Source of the DNA: Betaproteobacteria bacterium
Lineage (GTDB): Bacteria; Pseudomonadota; Gammaproteobacteria; Burkholderiales; Rhodocyclaceae
Direction of reading: 5' to 3'
DNA: 64,000 bases
Assembly: GCA_009779265.1 (NCBI GenBank)
Contig: WREP01000003.1
Location: 40,812-104,811 of the forward strand
Part shown: piece by piece, positions 13,004 through 22,245 of the stretch
Layout of the letters: every line of letters begins with the position of its first letter
Position numbering within the stretch: the first letter of the stretch is position 1
Program-made: the position numbers and the translations under genes
The notes under the pieces: generated by a model
The model's database searches: none
What the model was told of the DNA's origin: nothing
The model's input: only the letters and a program-made list of their open reading frames with translations

Positions 13004-13150
13004 ACCCGGCATTGACGATGTTCTTTGTCATCACCATGGTGTACGGCTCGCACACACCAAGATAACGAAATGAGATTTTCATCAAAGTTTCTATTGACAA
13101 AGAACAGATGATGCGGCATTATGGAATCAAAGATAAGCGGAGGCGCTGAA

Positions 13151-13621
13151 ATGAACTATGACCGAGTGATCGTGGAACTTCTTGGCCGGGTAGCCACCCT
13201 GGAGGACGAAGTTGCCAAACTCAAAGAGGACAGGGTGACGGAGTTGCCTGTTTTTCAGGCAGAGAGCGCAACCCGGAGAGACACAACCCGCTATTTGTTC
13301 AAGGGCCACCTTTACGGAAAAGGTCGACTTGTTCTTGCCGTGGTTCAGGAATACGCCAAGGAACACCCAGGCATTTCCGCAGATGAGCTGGTTTTGACAT
13401 TTGACAGGAGGCTTCAGGGCTCTCTGGGTGTTGTCAGAAAACTTGAAGAAGTGAAAAGCTCATACCCGGATTACCAAAGGCGCTTTTTTACGTCGCCGGG
13501 CGAAGTTGTTCACACAACGTCAGGTGATTGCGTTGTGTGTAGTCAATGGGGGGCTGGCAATATAAACAACTTTGTCCACCGGGCGACCAACCTTGGTTTT
13601 GCAATAGACGCCAGCGCGTAG
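13151..13621 (+). CDS. Hypothetical protein with N-terminal coiled coil
   Basis: The 156-aa product begins with a short predicted coiled coil (VELLGRVATLEDEVAKLKED) and then a mixed alpha/beta part (YGKGRLVLAVVQEYAKEHPGISADELVLTF) that resembles a small DNA-binding or winged-helix fold. No family is recognised. ATG 13151 is chosen over the in-frame ATG 13121 because GGAGG lies 7 bases before it. Base composition is clearly lower in GC than the neighbours and the codon use differs, as through the whole 13.1-14.8 kb block, suggesting acquired DNA. Its TAG stop overlaps a possible GTG start. Confidence 0.6.
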   Translation: MNYDRVIVELLGRVATLEDEVAKLKEDRVTELPVFQAESATRRDTTRYLFKGHLYGKGRLVLAVVQEYAKEHPGISADELVLTFDRRLQGSLGVVRKLEEVKSSYPDYQRRFFTSPGEVVHTTSGDCVVCSQWGAGNINNFVHRATNLGFAIDASA

Positions 13622-13707
13622 TGGCAAACAAGGGAACTGATATTACTGGCGAAGAGTTCAATGAGTGGCGCCAGAAATGGCTCAGATTAATAGCTCTTGC
13701 AAATTAA
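13621..13707 (+). CDS. Possible 28-aa ORF coupled to the previous gene
   Basis: GTG 13621 overlaps the last base of the preceding TAG, and the frame encodes about 28 residues (VANKGTDITGEEFNEWRQKW...) before TAA. The overlap suggests translational coupling. It is too short to judge further and may not be expressed. Alternatively it is the tail of an older, longer gene. Confidence 0.25.
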   Translation: MANKGTDITGEEFNEWRQKWLRLIALAN

Positions 13708-13719
13708 TTGGAGATAGCC

Positions 13720-13875
13720 ATGAACCATGAAGATACAGAATACTATTTACGGGTTCGCGATGTAATGAATTTCATCGCTGGAGTAGCTTGGCTTGCAGTC
13801 AAAATGGCTTTCGCTTTTATTGCAATTCTCGTCACTTTCGCCATTATTATTTTTAAAGCCCCTTGGAGGACATGA
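13720..13875 (+). CDS. Small membrane protein, 51 aa
   Basis: ATG 13720 has a good ribosome site (TTGGAGA) and encodes 51 residues. A polar N-terminus (MNHEDTEYYLRVRDVMNF) is followed by one hydrophobic segment of about 28 residues, so it is a probable single-pass inner-membrane protein. Its TGA overlaps the ATG of the next small gene by one base. No homolog is recognised. Confidence 0.45.
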   Translation: MNHEDTEYYLRVRDVMNFIAGVAWLAVKMAFAFIAILVTFAIIIFKAPWRT

Positions 13876-14033
13876 TGGAACTAATTGCCATTGGATTTTT
13901 CTTGTGGGCACTTTGGTCTGGCGATTGGACATGGATGATTTTTACAGGAATTGCTCTTGAAATCGGCTCTGGCTCAAAGAATTTGACCTCATTGTTGTTC
14001 ATTGACTTAGTTCATCGCAATAAAAAGCGATAA
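13875..14033 (+). CDS. Small hydrophobic protein, 52 aa
   Basis: ATG 13875 overlaps the preceding stop (TGATG) with GGAGG five bases upstream, and an alternative ATG lies at 13872. The 52-aa product is hydrophobic and Trp-rich at its N-terminus (GFFLWALWSGDWTWMIF) with a basic C-terminal end (HRNKKR). It looks like a short membrane or superinfection/toxin-type peptide, but this is only a guess from composition. With the previous gene it forms a coupled pair inside the low-GC block. Confidence 0.45.
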   Translation: MELIAIGFFLWALWSGDWTWMIFTGIALEIGSGSKNLTSLLFIDLVHRNKKR

Positions 14034-14111
14034 TGTTTGAAATGATTGGAGCATCTGATTTATACGCGATGCTGTCAGGAATCCTCTTTTCATTGAACAC
14101 TGGAGAAAGAA

Positions 14112-14771
14112 ATGAGCCACACACCGCATCCGAGCCGCAAATTAAACGATCTCTTTTCCGCTCGGCCGTTTCAAGGCGTCGATCCGAACAAGGCCACATT
14201 TCTTTTTGTTGGCCTTGACGCCAACTACGATGCGGAGATCGAGAGCCACCCGATATTCGAGCGCGTTCTTGAGTATCACAAAGATGGTGCCGCTTTTTGG
14301 CGGCGATGGGGATACCATCACCCATTTCTATTACCAGAGTTTAAGTATGGCCATAAAAAAGGCTATAATTTTCATCGCAATTTTGCGAAAATTGGATTTT
14401 CTCCAGAGCACGCTGACATGGTGTCATTCATTGAGTTACTTCATGTGCCAACCACTGAAAGCAAATTGGATATTCAAGACCTGGATCGCTCGCATCTACA
14501 GCGCATCAATTCAGCCATTTTCCGTGGAAATGCCAAGTATATATTTGTCTCGTCAGGAGTCGTGGACCTCATGCGCAAGACCGACGAATTCGACGATTGG
14601 CTCCTCAAGGTGCGCCGATCACCTGACGAGAACCTTCCTGTTCTTTACAGTAGTGGAAATCGCACGGTGTATTTGCATCTTCATTTCTCGGCGCAGTATC
14701 AAGATCAGCGAAAAAAGGAGGAAGCAAAAGCCATTAAAGCGTTAATTTACCCTGAGAGAAATCCTGCATGA
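14112..14771 (+). CDS. Hypothetical protein, possible glycosylase-like fold
   Basis: The 219-aa product has an early hydrophobic strand (ATFLFVGLDANYD, residues about 28-40), a Trp/His-rich stretch (FWRRWGYHHPFLLPEF), and a later strand KYIFVSSGVVDLM. The strand-then-Gly/Asn pattern recalls uracil-DNA-glycosylase-like proteins, but the motifs are not clear enough to call. No signal peptide or membrane segment. ATG 14112 has AGAAAG upstream. Low GC like its left neighbours. Its stop overlaps the prlC start (ATGA), so the accessory block is fused to a core gene's 5' end. Confidence 0.55.
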   Translation: MSHTPHPSRKLNDLFSARPFQGVDPNKATFLFVGLDANYDAEIESHPIFERVLEYHKDGAAFWRRWGYHHPFLLPEFKYGHKKGYNFHRNFAKIGFSPEHADMVSFIELLHVPTTESKLDIQDLDRSHLQRINSAIFRGNAKYIFVSSGVVDLMRKTDEFDDWLLKVRRSPDENLPVLYSSGNRTVYLHLHFSAQYQDQRKKEEAKAIKALIYPERNPA

Positions 14772-16846
14772 ATCAGCCCCCGACAACCATGACCCAATCC
14801 CCCAACCCCCTCCTCGATTTCACCGATTTACCCCGTTTCGACCTGATTCAGCCGGAGCACGTCAAACCGGCCATCAGCCAATTGCTTACCGATGGCCGCG
14901 CCTTGATCGCGCGCCTTACCGGCGATGCCGCGCCAGCCAGTTGGGATAACTTCGCCGGCCCCCTGGCGCTCGGCCTCGAACCGCTGGGCCGCGCCTGGGG
15001 CGTGGTTGGGCATCTGCATTCGGTCAATGACGTGCCGGCCTGGCGGGCGGCTTATAACGAGATGCTGCCGGAGATTTCGCGCTTTTACAGCGAACTTGGG
15101 CAGAACCTCGGATTGTTCGACAAGTATCGGGCGCTCAAGGCTGGCCCGGAGCACGCGGCGCTGTCGGGCGAACGGAAGAAAATCGTCGCCAACGAAATCC
15201 GCGACTTCCGCCTCGCCGGGGCCGAATTGCCGGAAGAACAGAAGCCGCGCTTCCAGGAAATCATGGAGGAGGTATCGCAACTAGCGGCCAAGTTCGCGGA
15301 AAACCTGCTCGATGCGACCAATGCCTTCGCCGAGATCGTTACCGATCCGGCCCGGCTCGCCGGGCTGCCCGATTACGCCATTGCAGCCGCCCGCGAGGCC
15401 GGCGCAAAGGCCGGAGTGGAAGGCTGGAAACTCACCTTGCACGCGCCCTCTTACGGCCCGGTGATGCAGTATGCCGACGACCGCGATCTGCGCGCCCGCC
15501 TGTACCGCGCCCACGCCACCCGCGCCGCCGAGTTCAACGACAGCGCGAGCAAGGCGGAATGGGACAACGGCCCGGTCATCCAGCGCCTGCTCGAATTGCG
15601 CGGCGAGGAAGCGGCCATGCTTGGCTTCGCCAATTTCGCCGAGCTGTCGCTGCAAGCCAAGATGGCCGACACACCGGGGCAGGTGCTGGCCTTCCTGCGC
15701 GACATGGCTGCCAAGGCGCGGCCCTTTGCCGAAAAGGACATCGCCGAGCTGAAAGCCTTTGCCCGCGACGAGTTGTGCATCGCCGACTTCCAGCCCTGGG
15801 ATGCCGCCTACGCTTCGGAAAAGCTCTTGCAGGCGCGTTATGCCTTCTCTGAACAGGAAGTGAAGCAGTATTTCACCGAGCCGAAGGTGCTTGCCGGCCT
15901 GTTCGCCGTCATCGAGCGCCTGTTTTCGGTGCGAATCGCGGCGGATACGGCCCCGGCCTGGCATGAGGATGTGCGCTTCTATCGCATCGAGACGCCGGCT
16001 GGCGAATTGCTCGGCCAGTTTTACCTCGATCTCTACGCCCGCGAAACCAAGCGTGGCGGCGCCTGGATGGACGAGGCGCGCGCGCGCCGCCGGGCCGGTA
16101 GCGGCATCCAGAAACCCGTCGCTTACCTCGTCTGCAATTTCGCCCGTCCTGTCGGCGGCAAGCCGGCGACCTTCACCCACGACGAAGTCATCACCCTGTT
16201 CCATGAATGCGGCCACGGCCTGCACCATCTGTTGACGCGCGGCGAGGAACTAGGCGTTTCCGGCATCCACGGCGTCGAGTGGGACGCCGTCGAACTGCCC
16301 TCGCAATTCATGGAAAACTACTGCTGGGAATGGTCGGTATTGCAGGAAATGACCGCCCACGTCGACAGCGGCGGCGCGCTGCCGCGCGCGCTGTACGACA
16401 AGATGCGGGCGGCGAAAAACTTCCAGAGCGGCATGATGACCCTGCGCCAGATCGAATTCTCGCTCTTCGACATGCTGCTGCATGGCGACTTCGACCCGCG
16501 CGGCGAACGCGGCGTGCTGGATCTGCTGGCCGACGTGCGCGCCGAGGTGGCGGTACTTGTGCCGCCCGCCTGGCATCGTTTCCCGCACAGCTTCTCGCAC
16601 ATTTTCGGCGGCGGCTACGCCGCTGGTTACTACAGCTACAAGTGGGCGGAAGTGCTGTCGGCGGATGCCTACGCCGCCTTCGAGGAAGCCGGCGATCCCT
16701 TCGATGCCACCACTGGTCGGCGTTTTCTCGATGAAATTCTGGCCGTCGGCGGCGCCCGCCCGGCGCTTGCGTCCTTTCGCGCCTTTCGTGGCCGCGAACC
16801 AAGTGTCGACGCCTTGCTGCGCCATAGCGGTATGATTGCCATATAG
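14768..16846 (+). CDS. prlC: Oligopeptidase A, M3 family zinc peptidase
   Basis: Cytosolic zinc metallopeptidase that degrades oligopeptides, including cleaved signal peptides. The 692-aa product is full length for the family. The zinc motif HECGH (HExxH) lies at residues 479-483, followed by the expected downstream Glu region (GIHGVEWDAVELPSQFMENY). ATG 14768 overlaps the preceding stop; ATG 14789 is an alternative start nearer the conserved part. High GC and codon use typical of the core genome, unlike the gene before it. A DUF4124 protein follows after 20 bases. Confidence 0.93.
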   Translation: MNQPPTTMTQSPNPLLDFTDLPRFDLIQPEHVKPAISQLLTDGRALIARLTGDAAPASWDNFAGPLALGLEPLGRAWGVVGHLHSVNDVPAWRAAYNEMLPEISRFYSELGQNLGLFDKYRALKAGPEHAALSGERKKIVANEIRDFRLAGAELPEEQKPRFQEIMEEVSQLAAKFAENLLDATNAFAEIVTDPARLAGLPDYAIAAAREAGAKAGVEGWKLTLHAPSYGPVMQYADDRDLRARLYRAHATRAAEFNDSASKAEWDNGPVIQRLLELRGEEAAMLGFANFAELSLQAKMADTPGQVLAFLRDMAAKARPFAEKDIAELKAFARDELCIADFQPWDAAYASEKLLQARYAFSEQEVKQYFTEPKVLAGLFAVIERLFSVRIAADTAPAWHEDVRFYRIETPAGELLGQFYLDLYARETKRGGAWMDEARARRRAGSGIQKPVAYLVCNFARPVGGKPATFTHDEVITLFHECGHGLHHLLTRGEELGVSGIHGVEWDAVELPSQFMENYCWEWSVLQEMTAHVDSGGALPRALYDKMRAAKNFQSGMMTLRQIEFSLFDMLLHGDFDPRGERGVLDLLADVRAEVAVLVPPAWHRFPHSFSHIFGGGYAAGYYSYKWAEVLSADAYAAFEEAGDPFDATTGRRFLDEILAVGGARPALASFRAFRGREPSVDALLRHSGMIAI

Positions 16847-16866
16847 AAAGAGAGGGAGGGAATCCG

Positions 16867-17409
16867 ATGCGTCACCTGCTCGCTTTGTGCCTGGCGCTGT
16901 CCTGCGTCAGCGCGGCCGCCGAAACCTACCGCTGGGTGGATTCCACGGGCCGCATCATCATTTCCGACACGTCGCCGCCGGGCAAACCCCGCGATGTCAG
17001 CCGTAGCGGCAGCCAGCCGACGAGCGGCGACGACCTGCCCTTCGCCGTGCGCAAGGCACGGGAAAACTTCCCGGTGACCCTGTACACGGCGGCCGACTGC
17101 ATCGACGAATGCCGGCAGGCGCGCGATCTGCTCAATGGCCGCGGCGTGCCGTTTACCGAGAAAATGCTGCAAAAGGCCGAGGATGCCAGCGAACTCAAAG
17201 CGCTGGTCGGCGACACCTTCGTTCCGTCGCTGAAAGTCGGCAGCCAGAGTTTTCGCGGTTTCGAGGCCACCGCCTACAACAACCTGCTCGACCTGGCCGG
17301 CTATCCGAAAACCGCCGCCTACGGCAGCAAACCCTCCGGCGGTTTGACGCCGGCCAGCGGTGATAGCGCCAAGACCGAGCCACCGGCCAGTACCCCGCCA
17401 GCCAACTGA
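16867..17409 (+). CDS. Secreted DUF4124 / glutaredoxin-like protein
   Basis: The 180-aa product has a signal peptide (LLALCLALSCVSAAA), then a DUF4124 domain (YRWVDSTGRIIISDTSPP, residues about 21-38), then a thioredoxin/glutaredoxin-like part starting FPVTLYTAADCIDECRQAR. The cysteines are spaced C-x3-C, not the usual C-x2-C. The C-terminus is a low-complexity Pro/Ser/Thr tail. It is probably a periplasmic thiol protein. It follows prlC by 20 bases and converges with the NtrC-type regulator. Confidence 0.8.
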   Translation: MRHLLALCLALSCVSAAAETYRWVDSTGRIIISDTSPPGKPRDVSRSGSQPTSGDDLPFAVRKARENFPVTLYTAADCIDECRQARDLLNGRGVPFTEKMLQKAEDASELKALVGDTFVPSLKVGSQSFRGFEATAYNNLLDLAGYPKTAAYGSKPSGGLTPASGDSAKTEPPASTPPAN

Positions 17410-17426
17410 AATCGCCCAAGCCGCGC

Positions 17427-18764
<1,338 letters not shown>

Positions 18765-18784
18765 GGCGCGCCCCGTTGCAAAAA

Positions 18785-20704
18785 TCAGCCGCCGGCAGCC
18801 GGAGCCAGCGGCAGGCAAATGCGGAAGCAGGCGCCGCTTCCTGGCGCGCTGTCGACCTCGATGCTGCCCTGGTAGCGGGCAACGGTGGAGCGCACGATCG
18901 ACAGCCCCAGCCCCGTCCCCGGCATGCCATCGGCGCGCTGGCTGTAAAAGGGCTGGAAAATGCGTTGCAGGTTTTCCGGCGCGATGCCGATGCCGGTATC
19001 GGCAATTTCGATCAACACCCTCTCCTCCTCGACGCGGCTACGCAAATAAACCCGCCCCCCCTCGGGCATGGCGTGATGCGCATTTTGCACCATGTTGAAA
19101 ATCATCATCCGTAATTCGCCGGGGTCGGCATATACCAGGGGCGACTCTTCGGCATAGTCCTCGATCTGCTCGACGCCGCCGGCCAGGGCATCGTAGTTGA
19201 GCAGCATGGCGGCGTCGTGCATGGCGTGGTTGACATCGACGTATTGCAGGTTTTCGTCGGGATGACGACACAGCAGCAGGAGGCGGCGGGTGACTTCGAT
19301 ACAGCGGTCGATTTCGCCATCGACGATACCCAGGCCGTCCTGCCATTCGCCGACGGCCAGTTCGCGCCCGCTGGCGGCGCGGCTCAGGCTCTGCACCGCC
19401 AGGCGCACCGAGGCCAGCGGATTGTGGATTTCGTGCGCGATGCCGGCGGCGAGCATGCCGATTTCCGACAGGCGCTGTTCCTGCGAATAGCGAACCAGCG
19501 TCGACAAATCACGCAGCGACTCGACGACGCAAGCCTGCTCGCCCTCCGGCCCGGCAAGCAGGATGCGCGAGGCGACGCTTTCGACGACCAGCTCGCTGCC
19601 ATCGGCGCGGCGCAGTCGCTGTTCGTACTTGAGCACCGGCTGGGCGTCATTGAGGGCGTGCAGCGGACACAGCGCCAGCGTCGGCGGACAAGGTTCGTCG
19701 ACAGCGTGCTTGCTGCGGTAGCACTTTTGCGCCAAGGCGGCCTCCCGGTCGAGGCCGAGCAAGCGGCAATAGGCGAGGTTGACGGCGAGGACGCGGTACT
19801 CCGGGCTGATCACCCGCACCGCGTCAGGCAAGCTGTCGAGCAGGCTGCGCAGGTACTGCTGCTGGCCGCGCAGTTCGCCGTAGGTGGCGGCCAGATTGGC
19901 CGCCATGCGGTTGAAGGCATGGCCGAGCCGTGCCAGTTCGTCGGCGTCGCGCACCGCCACGCGCGCGTCGAGGTCGCCGTCGCTGAGGCGCTCGGCAGCG
20001 GCTGCCAGCACATCGACCGGGGCGATCACGTAGCGGCGCAAGGCGCGATAGCCAACGACGCAGGACAAGAGCATCACCAGCGCCGCGCCAATAGTCAGCC
20101 CGAGGGCGCTGGCGCGCGCCTGGGCGCGCAGGGTGCGGGCGTCGTAATCGACGACCAGTACGCCGTTCAGCGGGTGGCTGTCGAGTTGGCCGTGGCAGCC
20201 GGTACAGGGCGTCTGGTTGAATACCGGATTGATGGCGCGCAGCACTTCCCGGCCATCGTCATCGGCGGTGAAGTGGGCCTGGCCGGCTGCCGGCAGTCCT
20301 TCCGGCAGCCCCATGAAGTTGTCGACGAAGCGCGGTTCGGAAGCGAAGCGGATGACGCCCGCCGGATTGAGGATGCGCACGCCGAGAATGCCTGGCAGTT
20401 GCCCGAGACGGACGACGATCTGTTGCAGGCCGGGAACGTCGCGCTTGAGCATGGCATTTTCCAGCGCCGCTTCGAGCAGGAGGTTGACCTGCATCGAGGC
20501 GGTCATCCGCTCCTGCGCCAATTGGCCGCGATACATGGCGAAAAAGACAAGCAGCAGCAGCAGCGAAGCCAGCGCCGCCGCCGCCAGCATGGCGAGCATG
20601 ATCTTGCGCCGCAGCCCGGCCACCCACCAGGCGCGCAGGCGTTGCGGCCAGCGCCCGGCGAGAGGCCTGGACGGGGCGGGGCGGCAATCGGAAATCACGG
20701 ACAT
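18785..20704 (-). CDS. Sensor histidine kinase with CxxCH in the periplasmic sensor
   Basis: A 639-aa inner-membrane kinase. Order: TM1 (about 36-58), a periplasmic domain with the c-type haem motif CTGCH at 167-171 (bases 20192-20206), TM2 (about 195-217), HAMP, a PAS domain rich in cysteine (KCYRSK..PCPPTLALCP), the His box AHEIHNPLASVR, and an ATPase domain with N-box NMVQNAHH, DTGIGI and GTGLGLSIV. It probably senses redox state or a ligand through a covalent haem and phosphorylates the adjacent NtrC-type regulator. An upstream TTG at 20755 is an alternative start; ATG 20704 is used here. It follows the chaperone gene in the respiratory cluster. Confidence 0.9.
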   Translation of the reverse strand: MSVISDCRPAPSRPLAGRWPQRLRAWWVAGLRRKIMLAMLAAAALASLLLLLVFFAMYRGQLAQERMTASMQVNLLLEAALENAMLKRDVPGLQQIVVRLGQLPGILGVRILNPAGVIRFASEPRFVDNFMGLPEGLPAAGQAHFTADDDGREVLRAINPVFNQTPCTGCHGQLDSHPLNGVLVVDYDARTLRAQARASALGLTIGAALVMLLSCVVGYRALRRYVIAPVDVLAAAAERLSDGDLDARVAVRDADELARLGHAFNRMAANLAATYGELRGQQQYLRSLLDSLPDAVRVISPEYRVLAVNLAYCRLLGLDREAALAQKCYRSKHAVDEPCPPTLALCPLHALNDAQPVLKYEQRLRRADGSELVVESVASRILLAGPEGEQACVVESLRDLSTLVRYSQEQRLSEIGMLAAGIAHEIHNPLASVRLAVQSLSRAASGRELAVGEWQDGLGIVDGEIDRCIEVTRRLLLLCRHPDENLQYVDVNHAMHDAAMLLNYDALAGGVEQIEDYAEESPLVYADPGELRMMIFNMVQNAHHAMPEGGRVYLRSRVEEERVLIEIADTGIGIAPENLQRIFQPFYSQRADGMPGTGLGLSIVRSTVARYQGSIEVDSAPGSGACFRICLPLAPAAGG

Positions 20705-20784
20705 GGGGCGACGAAATAGATGGAACACATTAGTCCGCTTGGCGTCGCCGGGCAATGAAAATCGGCGCCAATAGCCCGTCTACT

Positions 20785-21549
20785 CTACCAAGTTGGACCG
20801 GCGCCCGGCACAAAAGCGGCGCAATCGCCGCCAGCGGCAGCCGACGGCGCCGCCTCCCCGGGCCGGATTTCCTCGTCAGCCGGCGGCGGCGGAACATCGG
20901 CGAGGAGGACCAGGGCGGCGCGCAGGGCGTGCAGGTAATCGGCGGTCAACATGCCGAGCGCCGCGTAGAACGGCGTCGCCGCGCGCCCGGCGACGCGCTC
21001 GGCGAAATGATCGAGCCAGCGCAGCAGGTGCGCATCGAGAAATTCGGCCACGGCCCGCCAGCCGGCATCGTCGCTAGCGATGCGGCAGAGATGGGCGACG
21101 AATTGCAGTTGCAGGCTGAGGTTGTCATCCTGACGCCGCCGCCAGTCGCCAGCGGCGAGATCGAATTTCCTGTACCACTCGCGCACGGCGAACATCGGCG
21201 CCTGGCGCTCCAGGCCATCCGCGTCGAGCCAGGCCGATTCGTTTGGCGAGGCATGGTAGCGGCCAGTCAGGTAGATCGCCGCGTAGTCGGCAGCCAGATC
21301 GTCGAGCGGCATGGCGAAAGCCGGATCGTCGCCCGTCCGCGCCAGCAACAGGCGCGCCTCCTCGCCCGCGCGGGTGGCCGGCGGCAATACCAGGCAGGTG
21401 GGAAATTCCGCCGCTTTCAGCGCCGCCAGCGTCTCGGCATCGAGTTCAAGGCCGTGCAAACGGGCCAGCAGCGACAAATCCTCGGCCACCAGCACATGCC
21501 ACGAGGTGATTGCCAATTCGGCGGCGGTAAGGAAGGGTTCAGCGCGCAT
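20785..21549 (-). CDS. TorD/DmsD-family molybdoenzyme chaperone
   Basis: The 254-aa all-helical product has the family stretch LAADYAAIYLTG...ASPNESAW near residues 85-107, and a long C-terminal helical part ending in a Pro/Ala-rich tail. Such chaperones bind the Tat signal of a molybdoenzyme and assist cofactor insertion before export. Its ATG overlaps the end of the iron-sulfur subunit gene by 11 bases, which ties it to the neighbouring DmsA-like enzyme. No signal peptide, so it is cytosolic as expected. Confidence 0.82.
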   Translation of the reverse strand: MRAEPFLTAAELAITSWHVLVAEDLSLLARLHGLELDAETLAALKAAEFPTCLVLPPATRAGEEARLLLARTGDDPAFAMPLDDLAADYAAIYLTGRYHASPNESAWLDADGLERQAPMFAVREWYRKFDLAAGDWRRRQDDNLSLQLQFVAHLCRIASDDAGWRAVAEFLDAHLLRWLDHFAERVAGRAATPFYAALGMLTADYLHALRAALVLLADVPPPPADEEIRPGEAAPSAAAGGDCAAFVPGAGPTW

Positions 21550-22222
21550 CGTCGACCCGGCCTTGGCTGTGCGGCACGAACACGATCGAGGGATTGGTCA
21601 GCTCCGGATTGGTGAAATTTTTCACCGCCCGCACCACCTGCTCATGCGGGCCGACCGCCTTGGTCGGATGCTGCCCGGCGCGCAGGCGCTCGATCGGGCC
21701 GATGTCGAGCACGCGCATCATGCAGGCCTGGACGCAGTACGGCGTGCGCCCGGACTCGATTTCATCGACGCACAGATTGCATTTCTTGATGACATTCTCG
21801 CTCGGGTCGTACTGCGGCGCGCCGTAGGGGCAGGCGGCCTCGCAGCGGCGGCAGCCGATGCACAGGGTACTGTCGATATCGACGATGCCGTCCGTGGGGC
21901 GCTTCCACAGGGCGCCGGTTGGACAGGTGGGAATGCAGGCCGGCTCGGCGCAGTGGTTGCACGAGACATTGACCTTGTAGGCGAATACCTCGGGATAATG
22001 GCCGCCCTCGATGTACATCACGCGCCGCAGGCGCGGGCCGGCGGCCAGGCCGTTCTTGTCCTTGCAGGCGATTTCGCAGGCGCGGCAGCCGATGCAGTCG
22101 ACGTTGTGGTGCACGAAGCCAAGCTGCTTCTCCGGCTTGACCGGCACATAGGTTTCCTTCTTGCGCTGCTTGATGGCTTCCTTGATGCGGTCGAGGTCTT
22201 GGGGTGGGGTCGGGGTGCTCAT
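21539..22222 (-). CDS. Four-cluster ferredoxin subunit, DmsB-like
   Basis: The 227-aa electron-transfer subunit carries 16 cysteines in four groups: CIGCRACEIAC, CNHCAEPACIPTC, CIGCRRCEAAC and CNLC...YCVQAC. This is the layout of DmsB/PhsB/TtrB subunits with four [4Fe-4S] clusters. ATG 22222 gives a short N-terminal helix before the first cluster. It follows the catalytic subunit by 23 bases. It should pass electrons from a membrane donor to the molybdoenzyme; no DmsC-like anchor is present, and the membrane-bound cytochrome upstream is the apparent replacement. Confidence 0.92.
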   Translation of the reverse strand: MSTPTPPQDLDRIKEAIKQRKKETYVPVKPEKQLGFVHHNVDCIGCRACEIACKDKNGLAAGPRLRRVMYIEGGHYPEVFAYKVNVSCNHCAEPACIPTCPTGALWKRPTDGIVDIDSTLCIGCRRCEAACPYGAPQYDPSENVIKKCNLCVDEIESGRTPYCVQACMMRVLDIGPIERLRAGQHPTKAVGPHEQVVRAVKNFTNPELTNPSIVFVPHSQGRVDDAR

Positions 22223-22245
22223 GGCGGCTTGTCCGGTCGTCGCAA

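Noticed and set aside
14033..14218. 61-aa ORF starting TAATG after the small membrane gene
   Set aside because: It overlaps the 219-aa gene by more than 100 bases in another frame and has no family features.
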